From Pirellulaceae bacterium (GTDB lineage Bacteria > Planctomycetota > Planctomycetia > Pirellulales > Pirellulaceae): 64,000 nt of DNA. The position numbers and the translations under genes were made by a program. The stretch is from NCBI GenBank assembly GCA_016784735.1, contig JADHUC010000005.1:32321-96320 (forward strand). Reading direction: 5' to 3'. Position 1 is the first letter of the stretch, and each line of letters begins with the position of its first letter. This document shows, one piece after another, positions 17,540-25,575 of this stretch. Below the pieces are notes generated by a model. The model made no database searches. It saw only the letters and a list, made by a program, of their open reading frames with translations, and was not told the DNA's origin.

Positions 17540-19027
17540 CTAAGTTTGTTCCTGGCCGGTCAGACGACGCCAGAGATGGTAATCGGCCAGTGTGCGCGAT
17601 CGCCGCTCCGGCCCAAAGTCTTCGCACGCCCGGTCGACGCTTCGGCGAAAGTAATCGACCGCCGGTCCGCGGTAGGCGAAGCGTTTCGCGATGCCCTGGA
17701 CAACTGGCTCGAACAGTCGCGCTGTCGCGCTCTCTCGCTGACGATAGTCCAGCTCGGCCGACGGGTCGACCCACTCGCTGGTAAACGACTGCTCGGAGTA
17801 GTTCCACCATCGCGGACGGTGAATCCGAGCGCCAAAGGTCTGCTCGTAGTATTGACGGCGCCGGTCGATCAGAGACCCGGGATAGAACCGAAACGGATCG
17901 ACGGAGAGCAAACCGGTCGGGTTTTCGGGTCCGAGGAAGAGGCTGGATACCAAGCGGGCGGAACGCTCGAGGCTTTCTTCGGTCTCGCCCGGATGGCCGA
18001 CGATCATGTTGGCTCCCCAGGGCAGACCGACCACGGCTGCTTCCTCTGCCAGCTCTCGAAATCGACCGTGAAATGCATCGGGATTGCGAGTCTTGCCCAT
18101 GAGCGCCAGGATGCCGGGATCGCCCGATTCGAGTCCGACACCGATGCCGAATCCCGCCCGTTGGTATCGCTCGACGTCGCCCGTGTCTATCAGGTCGATG
18201 CGGGTCAGCGTCCAGATCTTGTCGAGGCCAGTATCCAGCCGGGCAAGCCGCTGGAGCATCTCGCGCCGCCACGCTGGTTTCAGACCGAAAACGGCGTCGG
18301 CAATGAACAGCTTCCAACCCTCCAGGCCGAGCCACCGGTGGACTCGCAGGAGTTCCTCTTCGGCACGCCCGGGCGACCACGCCCGCCAACGAGACTCGCC
18401 CTTGACACGCTCCGTGCAGAAGCTGCATTGAAACGGGCAGCCGCGACTGAACGGAAGGTTGAACTGCCCGCCGATTGATCTCGCGACGTCGCGGTAACGA
18501 TCCAGAAGGTGCCATTGCTGCGGCGGCAAGTCGTCCAGGTCGTCGATCGGCTCGGGACCCAAGATTTTTTCCGGCAACCTCTCCCCCCGAGCCGCGGCGG
18601 CAACGATCCGCGCCATCGGCAACTCCCCCTCGCCGACCACCACGTGATCGAAGGGCGACAATTCGTTCAATTCGGAGCCCGGCACATTGAGAAAATCGCC
18701 GGGACGCGAACTCGGGTGATAGCCGCCGGCCACAAGGATCGCGCCCGGGTTCCGCTCGCGGATCTCGCGGCCGAGATAGTACGCCGTCAGGTAGTCGTAC
18801 GAGCTGTAGCAGGACAGTCCGACGACGGCAAAGTCTCGGCTGAATATCCGCAGCGGATCGCGCGAGGGGAGGAAGCGTTCGTAGGCCAGATCGATAACTT
18901 CAACCCGGGCACCCGTCCTTGCCTGAAGATACGATCCGATCGAGACCAAGTGGGAATTGCCAAAATTCCCGGTGAGTCGGCAACTGCTGCCCGGAGAGAG
19001 GAGGAGAACCGACACAACCCCTCCCAT
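17540..19027 (-). CDS. B12-binding-type radical SAM enzyme
   Basis: The product is 495 residues. The ATG at 19027 is chosen because it overlaps the TGA of the upstream gene as TGATG; an upstream in-frame start would extend it into that gene. Residues 1-150 look like the cobalamin-binding Rossmann-type domain (SVLLLSPGSS..., VVGLSCYSSYDY, ILVAGGYHPSSRP), but I do not see the usual Asp-x-His-x-x-Gly cobalamin ligand. The radical SAM motif is C197-x3-C201-x2-C204 (SRGCPFQCSFC). Such enzymes methylate or rearrange unactivated carbons or perform other radical chemistry. It is translationally coupled to the Cys-Leu repeat protein, its likely substrate (inference). Confidence 0.87.
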   Translation of the reverse strand: MGGVVSVLLLSPGSSCRLTGNFGNSHLVSIGSYLQARTGARVEVIDLAYERFLPSRDPLRIFSRDFAVVGLSCYSSYDYLTAYYLGREIRERNPGAILVAGGYHPSSRPGDFLNVPGSELNELSPFDHVVVGEGELPMARIVAAAARGERLPEKILGPEPIDDLDDLPPQQWHLLDRYRDVARSIGGQFNLPFSRGCPFQCSFCTERVKGESRWRAWSPGRAEEELLRVHRWLGLEGWKLFIADAVFGLKPAWRREMLQRLARLDTGLDKIWTLTRIDLIDTGDVERYQRAGFGIGVGLESGDPGILALMGKTRNPDAFHGRFRELAEEAAVVGLPWGANMIVGHPGETEESLERSARLVSSLFLGPENPTGLLSVDPFRFYPGSLIDRRRQYYEQTFGARIHRPRWWNYSEQSFTSEWVDPSAELDYRQRESATARLFEPVVQGIAKRFAYRGPAVDYFRRSVDRACEDFGPERRSRTLADYHLWRRLTGQEQT

Positions 19028-19419
19028 CAATCGCCCTCTCGGATCGAAAGGCAAACCGTCGGCTCTGGTTTTGGAGGCGGTTGCGGCGGCTCCACGACTT
19101 TCAGGCACGGTTCCGGTCGGGGTTCCGGCGCGGGAGGTTCAGAAAGGCACGGTTGCGGCCGGGGAGGCTCGACCTCCAAGCACGGTTGCGGCTCCGGAGG
19201 CCCGACGTCCAGGCACGGCTGGGGTTCCGGCTCAGGAGCGACAGAAAGGCACGGATCGGGAGCGGCTGAAAGGCATGCCTGGGGCTGGCAGCCGGAGACG
19301 ACGGCCCCAAGGCCGGCGCTGGCAAGAGTCGATTGGATGAGAAACCGCCGCCGGTGCAGGATAGCCTCGGTGTCCTCCTCCCGTCTTTTGGGATCGTCAC
19401 TTTGCGGCTGGTCGTCCAT
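19027..19419 (-). CDS. Tat/lipoprotein-signal protein with repeated Pro-rich Cys-Leu units; candidate modified precursor
   Basis: The product is 130 residues. The ATG at 19419 is chosen because GAAGGGGAG precedes it. A twin-arginine stretch (HRRRFLIQ) leads into a hydrophobic segment and a lipobox-like VVSGC (C44). After that, seven Cys-Leu units follow (C49, C57, C69, C80, C91, C105, C123), mostly Pro-Cys-Leu-x-Val, for example QPCLDV, QPCLEV and EPCLKV, separated by Pro/Glu-rich spacers of 8-18 residues. Nothing else in the protein could form a folded enzyme. It overlaps the B12-type radical SAM gene by one base, and a radical SAM/SPASM gene lies just beyond that. A repeated core beside two radical SAM enzymes suggests a RiPP-type precursor or a modified surface lipoprotein; this is inference. 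Confidence 0.8.
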   Translation of the reverse strand: MDDQPQSDDPKRREEDTEAILHRRRFLIQSTLASAGLGAVVSGCQPQACLSAAPDPCLSVAPEPEPQPCLDVGPPEPQPCLEVEPPRPQPCLSEPPAPEPRPEPCLKVVEPPQPPPKPEPTVCLSIREGD

Positions 19420-19549
19420 GGCGTTCTCCCCTTCACTTTGTCTCAGACGAGTGTTTCGGAAAGTGGCATGGGTCTGCGACATGGGCTATTGATGCCACGG
19501 CCATATAGCCATGTTAGCTGATCCCACACAGCCCAACAAGCTTGCGTAG

Positions 19550-19648
19550 CCGATCACCTGGGAGAACAGCCGCCTGGTGTTGACCGTCAGAACGCCAGAC
19601 GCAGGGCGCTACGTGGTGGGTTGGAAACCAAACGCGGCAGCGGACTAG
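19550..19648 (+). pseudogene. Decayed C-terminal fragment of a paralogue of the 9596-13045 hydrolase
   Basis: An open segment reads PITWENSRLVLTV...AGRYVVGWKPNAAAD and ends at a TAG (19646-19648). It matches the last 30 or so codons of the large hydrolase (FTWENDRLVLTV...AGRYVVTWKPNVTAD) at both DNA and protein level. Nothing upstream continues the similarity, and there is an in-frame TAG at 19547. The fragment indicates that a second copy once lay here, or that a segment was copied. Confidence 0.8.
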
Positions 19649-19675
19649 CCGGTATTTCGCACCAGTCACAAAAGT

Positions 19676-19726
19676 CCGACGCGCAAGCGAGGGATGGCGG
19701 GCGGTTTGCCCTCGCTGGCGCGTCGG
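19676..19726. repeat. Hairpin repeat
   Basis: The 18-nt arms CCGACGCGCAAGCGAGGG (19676-19693) and CCCTCGCTGGCGCGTCGG (19709-19726) pair with one mismatch. The element lies between the decayed hydrolase fragment and the convergent end of the PQQ-propeller gene. A second, looser inverted repeat (AATCAATGA...TCATTGATT, about 19789-19865) lies just beyond. Neither is followed by a clear T-run. Confidence 0.65.
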
Positions 19727-19872
19727 GCTTGTGTCAACACACTGTCGCGGTTTCCCGGCCTGGTGAGAAATGTTCGTCAACATCGCCGAATCAATGACTG
19801 GAGTTTCTCCTGGCCCCTCGCCCTGCCCTCTCCGGGCGAGAGTAGACCGGACACTCATTGATTCGCCGTCCC

Positions 19873-22836
19873 TTACTGCCCCAGGCACGCCACGGAGCCG
19901 TCCTCCAGACAGACGATCGCTCGGTCGGGCACCACGCAGACGCCGTGATGGACAGGCGCTGCGGGCAATAGGGTTTCGGCGACTGGACGGCCATCCTTTT
20001 TGCTCAGCAGCGTGAGGAAGCCGTGCATCTTCTGCGGATCGCTGTCCCACACGCGCCCGGCGGCCACCAGCGAGTTCGCGGCCAACGCCATCACTTCGAC
20101 TTGGCGCTGGTTGGGGCAGGCCCAGGTCCAGGCATAGGCGGGTTGCTTCGGGTCGGCCTGATCGGCTGCGGCGCGGTCAATGGCGAATACCTTGCGTCCC
20201 GGGCCGGAGCCGAAGTACCGTGCGTCATCCCAGACCACGACATCGGCCGTCAGCTTGCCCACGGGGAACTTGCCGCCGCGACGCGTGCCCAACCACGTCC
20301 ACGTGCCATCGAGCAGGCCGTCCAGATTCTCGCCCCGATTTTCCTTGCGGTCGGTCGCCTGCATCGCTCCACTGGCCGGATCGAAAATCCAACGCTGCAT
20401 GGCAATCGCGCCCGCGCGCCAGGCCAGCACATCACAGCGGCGTCCGGGTGTTGCCGAGGCCCTCCTCGCCCAGTGCGTCGCGCCGGTGGCGGGATCGAAG
20501 GCCAGCACTGCGCAGCCGCCGTCCATTTCCGTAGAACGCCCGGCGATGGCATAACCGACATTGCCGACGACCAGGGGTGAACCGACGACCGGCCACGCCG
20601 ACTCGACCTGGCCGAACGCGACCACACGCCGCTCTTCTGGCGCGACGCGCGTGCGCCAGACCAGTTTGCCGGTGTCCGAGGCGAAGGCGTACAGATATCC
20701 GTCGTGACTGCCTGTCAGGCACAGCCCGCCATGCACGGTTGGCGGACTGTCGATCCGCGCGCCCGTCGCCGCGCGCCATTTCTCGCGACCCGTCGTCAGG
20801 TCCAACGCGACCACTTCGCCTTCGCAACAGGCCGCCACGTAGACCGTGTCGTGAGCTACCACCGGCGCGCTGAGCCTGGGTGCCAGTGCGTCATGCCAGA
20901 CCGCTGCCAGCGGCGTCGACGTGTCGGGAAGTATGGAGACCCGCCACGTGATCGGTAACGCCGTCGGCGCGGCCGACGGGCAGGCGCCGGAACGTTCCGC
21001 GTTGCCGCGGAACGTAGACCATTCGGCTGCCGCGCCAGCAGCATTCGCCGGCGGAACTGGGACGGCCCCCGACTCGACCAGACGCCGAGCCTGAAACGCC
21101 TCGTCCGTCGGCAACGTGGCGTGGCCCAGCGCCATGAACCCGGGCACTTGTCCCGGCGCGCAGCGGCACCAGTTCTGGGCGATGTACATCTTCCCGTCTG
21201 TCGCGGCAGCACCCTGCACGCACGAACCGCGCACTCCGCCGGAACGGAAACGCTGTCCGGTTTTCACGTCCGTCCACTGGCCGCCGCGCGGCGTGCCGCC
21301 CACATCGCCCAGCAGTATCGGCGGTACGCACATCCCGGAGGTGATCCGCAGGGGACTGTTGCCCAGAATCTTGCCCGAACCCGGCTCGAATCGCTTCGAG
21401 CCGAACCAGATCTCGTCATCAACCAACAGCGCCATGGGGCCGCCGTCGCTCGGCGCTTCCCACCGCTTCTTGCCGTCGCTCAGCGAGAGGACCACGATCT
21501 GTTTGCAGCCCACACCCGCCCCTGCCGAACCTGTCTTATGACGGCCGAGCACCACCGAGTCTTTACCCAGGCACATCAGGAACAGGTCCGCGCCGCCCGT
21601 CAGGTCTTCATGCGTCGTCCGCCAGCGGAGTTCGCCCGTTTCTAACGCACGCGCCACTACTGCCTGTTCCTTGACCGGATACGCGCCTTGCGTCAGGTAG
21701 ACGACCGTGTCGTCGGTCGCCAAAACCTGCTGTGCGGCGACTGGGTCCTTCCAGAGTAGCTTGGCTGTGGCTGCCTCGAAGGCCTCCACCGCGCCCTGGC
21801 CGGTGCCGCCGAAACGGACATCCCATAGCGAACTTTTCGGTTCGTTCACCGGATCCCACATCGCCTTCCTCCCGACGGACTCCCAGCCGGCCGCGACCGT
21901 GATGCCGCCCGAGAAGACGAGCCGGTTCGTCGGAAACTCCACGGGGAAGGGTCGCAAGATCTCGCCGTCCGCTGCATTCACGGCGACCAAGCCCTTGTCT
22001 CTCGCCACCAGCACGACCTTGCCGTCGGTGGCCAGTGGCAGCGAGTTGAGAGTGTTCAGGTCCGACCTGGGATCTTCCGTACCGAGCGGGAGTTTCCACA
22101 GCGGCAGCCCGCTGGCCGAACTGCGCGCCGTCAACCATTGTTGCTTCGCCTGATGGTTGCGGGGGTCGGTCAGCAGGTTTTCCGACTCGGTCATGCTGAT
22201 GCTGAACACGCGGCCGTTGGCGGCGACGTACGAACGCGCCGAAGCCCAGTGAACGATGTTCAGTGGCAGACCATCCTGCCAGCGTACGCCGACGGGAAAG
22301 GTCACGGCGGCGGCGGTCACGCGGTTTCCATCCGGTCCGCCCAACGGGTGCGTCCAGGGCCGCCCCGGATGGAACGGCTTGACCGTTTTCTTCCATTGGC
22401 CGTCCGCCTTCTCCAGCAGCACGCCGCCGGGCGCTAAAACGCGGGCCAACTCGGCCGCGTCGATCCCGGCCGACTGCAACGCGGTGGCGTTTTCGACGAT
22501 CATCAAGTCGGCCAGGTCATCAACGTACGGCAGCGACTTGGTAGTGAGCTTCTCGACCTGTGCCTGGCCTTTGACGCCCTGCTTTCGGATCGAAATTCGC
22601 GCGCGATCGCAGGCAGCGTCATCGAGCGCCAAGCCGTGGACCAGCATTTCGCTGGAAGCGGCCAAGTCCGCCGTCCGGCCTTCGCCGTCCGACTGGCCGC
22701 AGCCGAGGTGTAGACACAGCCCCTGTTTGACGCCGGCCTGATCGAGTAGATCCGTGGCGTTCTCTGCCGCCGAAGCGAAAGCAACCAATGTCAAAACAAA
22801 CACCGAGTAGGCAACCAAGCGAGACGCGGTTCGCAT
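19873..22836 (-). CDS. Secreted PQQ-type beta-propeller protein with N-terminal methyltransferase-like domain
   Basis: The product is 987 residues. The ATG at 22836 follows GGGAGA and opens a signal peptide (MRTASRLVAYSVFVLTLVAFASA); earlier in-frame starts lack this. Residues about 35-150 look like a degenerate class I SAM-methyltransferase fold (GLCLHLGCGQSDGEGRTADL, LARVLAPGGVLL). The rest is a quinoprotein-type eight-bladed propeller with blades such as TGREKWRAATGARIDSPPTV and LYAFASDTGKLVWRTRVAP. The signal peptide makes true SAM use unlikely; the domain may serve as a binding module. The function is unknown, and PQQ binding is not implied by the fold alone. Confidence 0.8.
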   Translation of the reverse strand: MRTASRLVAYSVFVLTLVAFASAAENATDLLDQAGVKQGLCLHLGCGQSDGEGRTADLAASSEMLVHGLALDDAACDRARISIRKQGVKGQAQVEKLTTKSLPYVDDLADLMIVENATALQSAGIDAAELARVLAPGGVLLEKADGQWKKTVKPFHPGRPWTHPLGGPDGNRVTAAAVTFPVGVRWQDGLPLNIVHWASARSYVAANGRVFSISMTESENLLTDPRNHQAKQQWLTARSSASGLPLWKLPLGTEDPRSDLNTLNSLPLATDGKVVLVARDKGLVAVNAADGEILRPFPVEFPTNRLVFSGGITVAAGWESVGRKAMWDPVNEPKSSLWDVRFGGTGQGAVEAFEAATAKLLWKDPVAAQQVLATDDTVVYLTQGAYPVKEQAVVARALETGELRWRTTHEDLTGGADLFLMCLGKDSVVLGRHKTGSAGAGVGCKQIVVLSLSDGKKRWEAPSDGGPMALLVDDEIWFGSKRFEPGSGKILGNSPLRITSGMCVPPILLGDVGGTPRGGQWTDVKTGQRFRSGGVRGSCVQGAAATDGKMYIAQNWCRCAPGQVPGFMALGHATLPTDEAFQARRLVESGAVPVPPANAAGAAAEWSTFRGNAERSGACPSAAPTALPITWRVSILPDTSTPLAAVWHDALAPRLSAPVVAHDTVYVAACCEGEVVALDLTTGREKWRAATGARIDSPPTVHGGLCLTGSHDGYLYAFASDTGKLVWRTRVAPEERRVVAFGQVESAWPVVGSPLVVGNVGYAIAGRSTEMDGGCAVLAFDPATGATHWARRASATPGRRCDVLAWRAGAIAMQRWIFDPASGAMQATDRKENRGENLDGLLDGTWTWLGTRRGGKFPVGKLTADVVVWDDARYFGSGPGRKVFAIDRAAADQADPKQPAYAWTWACPNQRQVEVMALAANSLVAAGRVWDSDPQKMHGFLTLLSKKDGRPVAETLLPAAPVHHGVCVVPDRAIVCLEDGSVACLGQ

Positions 22837-23256
22837 GTGAAGTATCTCCCAATTGAAAGTACTGCTGCTTCTGACCATTGCAGGTCCACCCAAATCCCAA
22901 AGCAAAAGCGACTTCGCCGACAGGCCAAAGTTTGATCGGGGGACACGGCTAAATCAAGATGGCCGGGGTGGCGGCCGCGGCCGTCCTTGCTCGAATGGTA
23001 CGAGATCAAGCGGCGAAGCCGCTCACGCGTAACCCGAAGGTAAGCGAGGACGAAGCGGTTTTCAGCCTCATTCCTCGCTGACGCTTCGGGTTACGATGCC
23101 ATCAAAGCTGCCAATACTCTCATACTCGCACCATGCGTCCTTCCTTGGCCGGACTCCTTGATACACCAATCTTCCCCGGCTAGACTCACCCCGTTCGCAC
23201 AAATCATATTTTCCATCAGTTATCAATTGGCCGTCTTTCCAGAAGGAGACCGTGCC
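22837..23256. other. Divergent intergenic region with one repeat
   Basis: This region lies between divergent genes and should hold both promoters, but no convincing consensus boxes were found. The only clear structure is the inverted repeat at 23028-23095. Confidence 0.4.
23028..23095. repeat. Inverted repeat
   Basis: The arms CGTAACCCGAAGGTAAGCGAGGA (23028-23050) and TCCTCGCTGACGCTTCGGGTTACG (23072-23095) are complementary apart from a short mismatch, with a 21-nt loop. The loop contains its own GAAGCGGTTTTC stretch. The sequence type (GTAACCCGAAG...CTTCGGGTTAC) resembles the interspersed palindromes elsewhere in the window. Confidence 0.75.
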
Positions 23257-25500
23257 GTGACGCGTCGCATGCTCCTGTTCGTCGTGTTGGGAAGCGTCGC
23301 CGCGCCAATTCCGCCAGCCCCCACGGCCGAGCCGCCTGTGCAGGCCGATATGGACCCCGAGTCGCGGCATCTCTTCCGCCTCGCAACCGACCCGGTCTAC
23401 CGCCAGCGGATTGAGGCCGAGGAAGGTATCGAGCCGATCCCCAACCTCGCGAAGTTCAAGAATGCCGTGCAGAACATCGAGCGGGTGTCCACCGAGAAGC
23501 TGCCGGAGCTCAAGGCGGCCCTCGGCCGGATCCGCGAGCGGGCGTTCAAGAAATGGAAGTACATCGAACGGCTGATCCAGCGTCAGAAGCTGGTCACGGT
23601 GACGTACAAGCTGCGGCTGGCAACTCATACGTTGCGCTGCTTTGAACTGAAGAACGAGCGTGACGCGCGGGTCGCGGAGATCCACCAACGCGAGAACGAG
23701 GCCTACCTTGCCCAATTCCCCGGCGACGACCCGCCCCACAGCAACCTCGGCTCGCCGAATCCTCGCGACTTCGCTGAATGGCAGAAGACCGCAGCGTACC
23801 GGCGGTTCCGCCAGGAAGAGCAAGCCGTGGAGATGTGGCTCGCCGGCGAATACGAGAAGGTTCTGAAGGAGGCCAACAGCGGCTGGTCCGAGGCCGAGCG
23901 CCAGATCGACCGCCTCCGCCACGAGGTCCTTGGCGAATACCGCTTTATTGTCGAGGCCGTGCGCACCGTCCAGGAGGAGATCGAGCGTCGCGAGGCCGGC
24001 CGCCAACGCCAACAACAGATCGAGGAGCGGATCAAGGGGCTCAAGTTCCGCACCAACGCCGACAGTCTCATCCGCATGAAGGTGGGCGAGGTCAAGGAGA
24101 TTTGGTTCTGGATCGAGAAGGGCGCCCCGCAGTACCGGATCAACGTGCAGCGGCCCGAAAAGAAGGACGCCTTTCTCCTCACTCACGCCGAACGAGCCGG
24201 CCCGATCATGCTTCCCTTCTCCTTCCGTGAGCCAGGGCGGTACGTGCGCCATTTGCAGGTGGTCGACCGTTACGCCGAGACGGCCACCGTGACACTGACC
24301 TTCGACCTCTCGGAAGACGCCAAGCCGCCTGAGCCGCCCGAACCGCCGCCGAGCGGGAAAGACCCGCCCGCCCAAGCCAAACCGCCCGCGAAGCAGACGC
24401 CTTCGAAGCTGCCGACAAATCCTCCGCCACCCACAGTCAGCCCGAAACCAATCACGTCCACCATGCTGACCGGCCGCTTTCACGCACGGCTGTGGGACGC
24501 TTCTTCTGGCCCCGGTTGGTTGCGAAGTAGCGATTATTCTTACACGCCGCTGATTGTATCGATCGATCCCAACGGTGCCATCAGCGGCAAGGCCAACTAC
24601 GATTTGCCACTCGACCATTTCAACCCAGGCTGGGCGCAACGCCGAACGGCGTACAGCCAAAACCTCCGCTTTACGCTTGATGGATTCACCGATCCGACAT
24701 CGGGAAAGACAACCATCAAGCTCACGGAGGGCCGCCGGGAACTGCATCACGTGCAGAAGGGCAACAATCGACGGATCGAGCAAATCATGGAATTCAATAC
24801 GACTCTTCAAGGCTGGCGCGCTCCCAGCCCACGTGACGAGGATCTGCTTGCGAACGCGTATATTGATGGCATGGGACGCACAGGGCAAGCACAGAAACAG
24901 AAGGACTTTCCGAACATCGGAGCCGGCCAAGATGGAAAACCAGCATTCGTGCAGAAAGGTTTCTTCAACCACATGGGCATCGATCCTCAGTTTGAGCCCG
25001 GGACGTACCACGTCACGAAGAACGTCAATTACTGGCAAAACGAGAGCGAAGCCGGAGCGATCGACGACTTGAAGAGCACGGGCCCGACAAAGACTCCCGT
25101 GGGCGCCTGGTTTCTCGAGATCCTCGGACCAGCCGATGATGACGATTCCTCAGATCGAGAACTGCTGCTGCTTGCCATCTGGCCTCGATCGCCTGTGCGC
25201 TGCACGGGCAACACGGTCCAGCTCACCGCGAACGCCGTCTATTCCGACAAGGTATTCGAGGCCGTCAACGTGACCGACAGAGCGACCTGGCGACAGACGC
25301 CAGGACTGCGGCCGGCGAAAGGCACCAAGGGGCGCTTCGAACTGACGCAATCAGCTTATGACGAGCAGGGCCGGCCGCGCTCGCAATACGTTCGCGCAGG
25401 TATCCGTAAAGGCATCGATTGGACGGCCGATACGGTCAAGGTTGTGCCGACGGCACCGTCGCAGGTCCAAATCGGCGAACAACCGGAATCGCCCGAGTGA
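23257..25500 (+). CDS. Secreted coiled-coil / Pro-linker protein of unknown function
   Basis: The product is 747 residues. The GTG at 23257 sits 8 nt after AAGGAG (23243-23248) and opens a short signal peptide (MTRRMLLFVVLGSVAAPIPP...). Residues about 50-290 are highly charged and helical, probably a coiled coil (ELKAALGRIRERAFKKW, EEIERREAGRQRQQQIEERI). A beta-sandwich-like segment follows (EVKEIWFWIEKG...), then a Pro-rich linker near 395-450, then a C-terminal domain beginning LTGRFHARLWDASSGPGW. No family was recognised. It lies 75 nt upstream of the PDZ/Sel1 gene on the same strand and could be co-transcribed with it. Confidence 0.65.
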   Translation: MTRRMLLFVVLGSVAAPIPPAPTAEPPVQADMDPESRHLFRLATDPVYRQRIEAEEGIEPIPNLAKFKNAVQNIERVSTEKLPELKAALGRIRERAFKKWKYIERLIQRQKLVTVTYKLRLATHTLRCFELKNERDARVAEIHQRENEAYLAQFPGDDPPHSNLGSPNPRDFAEWQKTAAYRRFRQEEQAVEMWLAGEYEKVLKEANSGWSEAERQIDRLRHEVLGEYRFIVEAVRTVQEEIERREAGRQRQQQIEERIKGLKFRTNADSLIRMKVGEVKEIWFWIEKGAPQYRINVQRPEKKDAFLLTHAERAGPIMLPFSFREPGRYVRHLQVVDRYAETATVTLTFDLSEDAKPPEPPEPPPSGKDPPAQAKPPAKQTPSKLPTNPPPPTVSPKPITSTMLTGRFHARLWDASSGPGWLRSSDYSYTPLIVSIDPNGAISGKANYDLPLDHFNPGWAQRRTAYSQNLRFTLDGFTDPTSGKTTIKLTEGRRELHHVQKGNNRRIEQIMEFNTTLQGWRAPSPRDEDLLANAYIDGMGRTGQAQKQKDFPNIGAGQDGKPAFVQKGFFNHMGIDPQFEPGTYHVTKNVNYWQNESEAGAIDDLKSTGPTKTPVGAWFLEILGPADDDDSSDRELLLLAIWPRSPVRCTGNTVQLTANAVYSDKVFEAVNVTDRATWRQTPGLRPAKGTKGRFELTQSAYDEQGRPRSQYVRAGIRKGIDWTADTVKVVPTAPSQVQIGEQPESPE

Positions 25501-25575
25501 CAGGGTCGGGTCCACACGAAACGACGAAAACAAGAACAATCTCTTGTTCAATACTCTCGAAGAGGGGACTTATTG

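Noticed and set aside
17414..18478. 354-codon plus-strand ORF
   Set aside because: It lies antisense over the B12 radical SAM gene, whose motifs and coupling to the upstream gene show the minus strand to be coding.
23068..25038. 656-codon minus-strand ORF
   Set aside because: It is antisense to the coiled-coil gene (23257-25500), which has a good ribosome site and signal peptide; the antisense frame is a GC-skew shadow rich in Leu/Gly/Arg.
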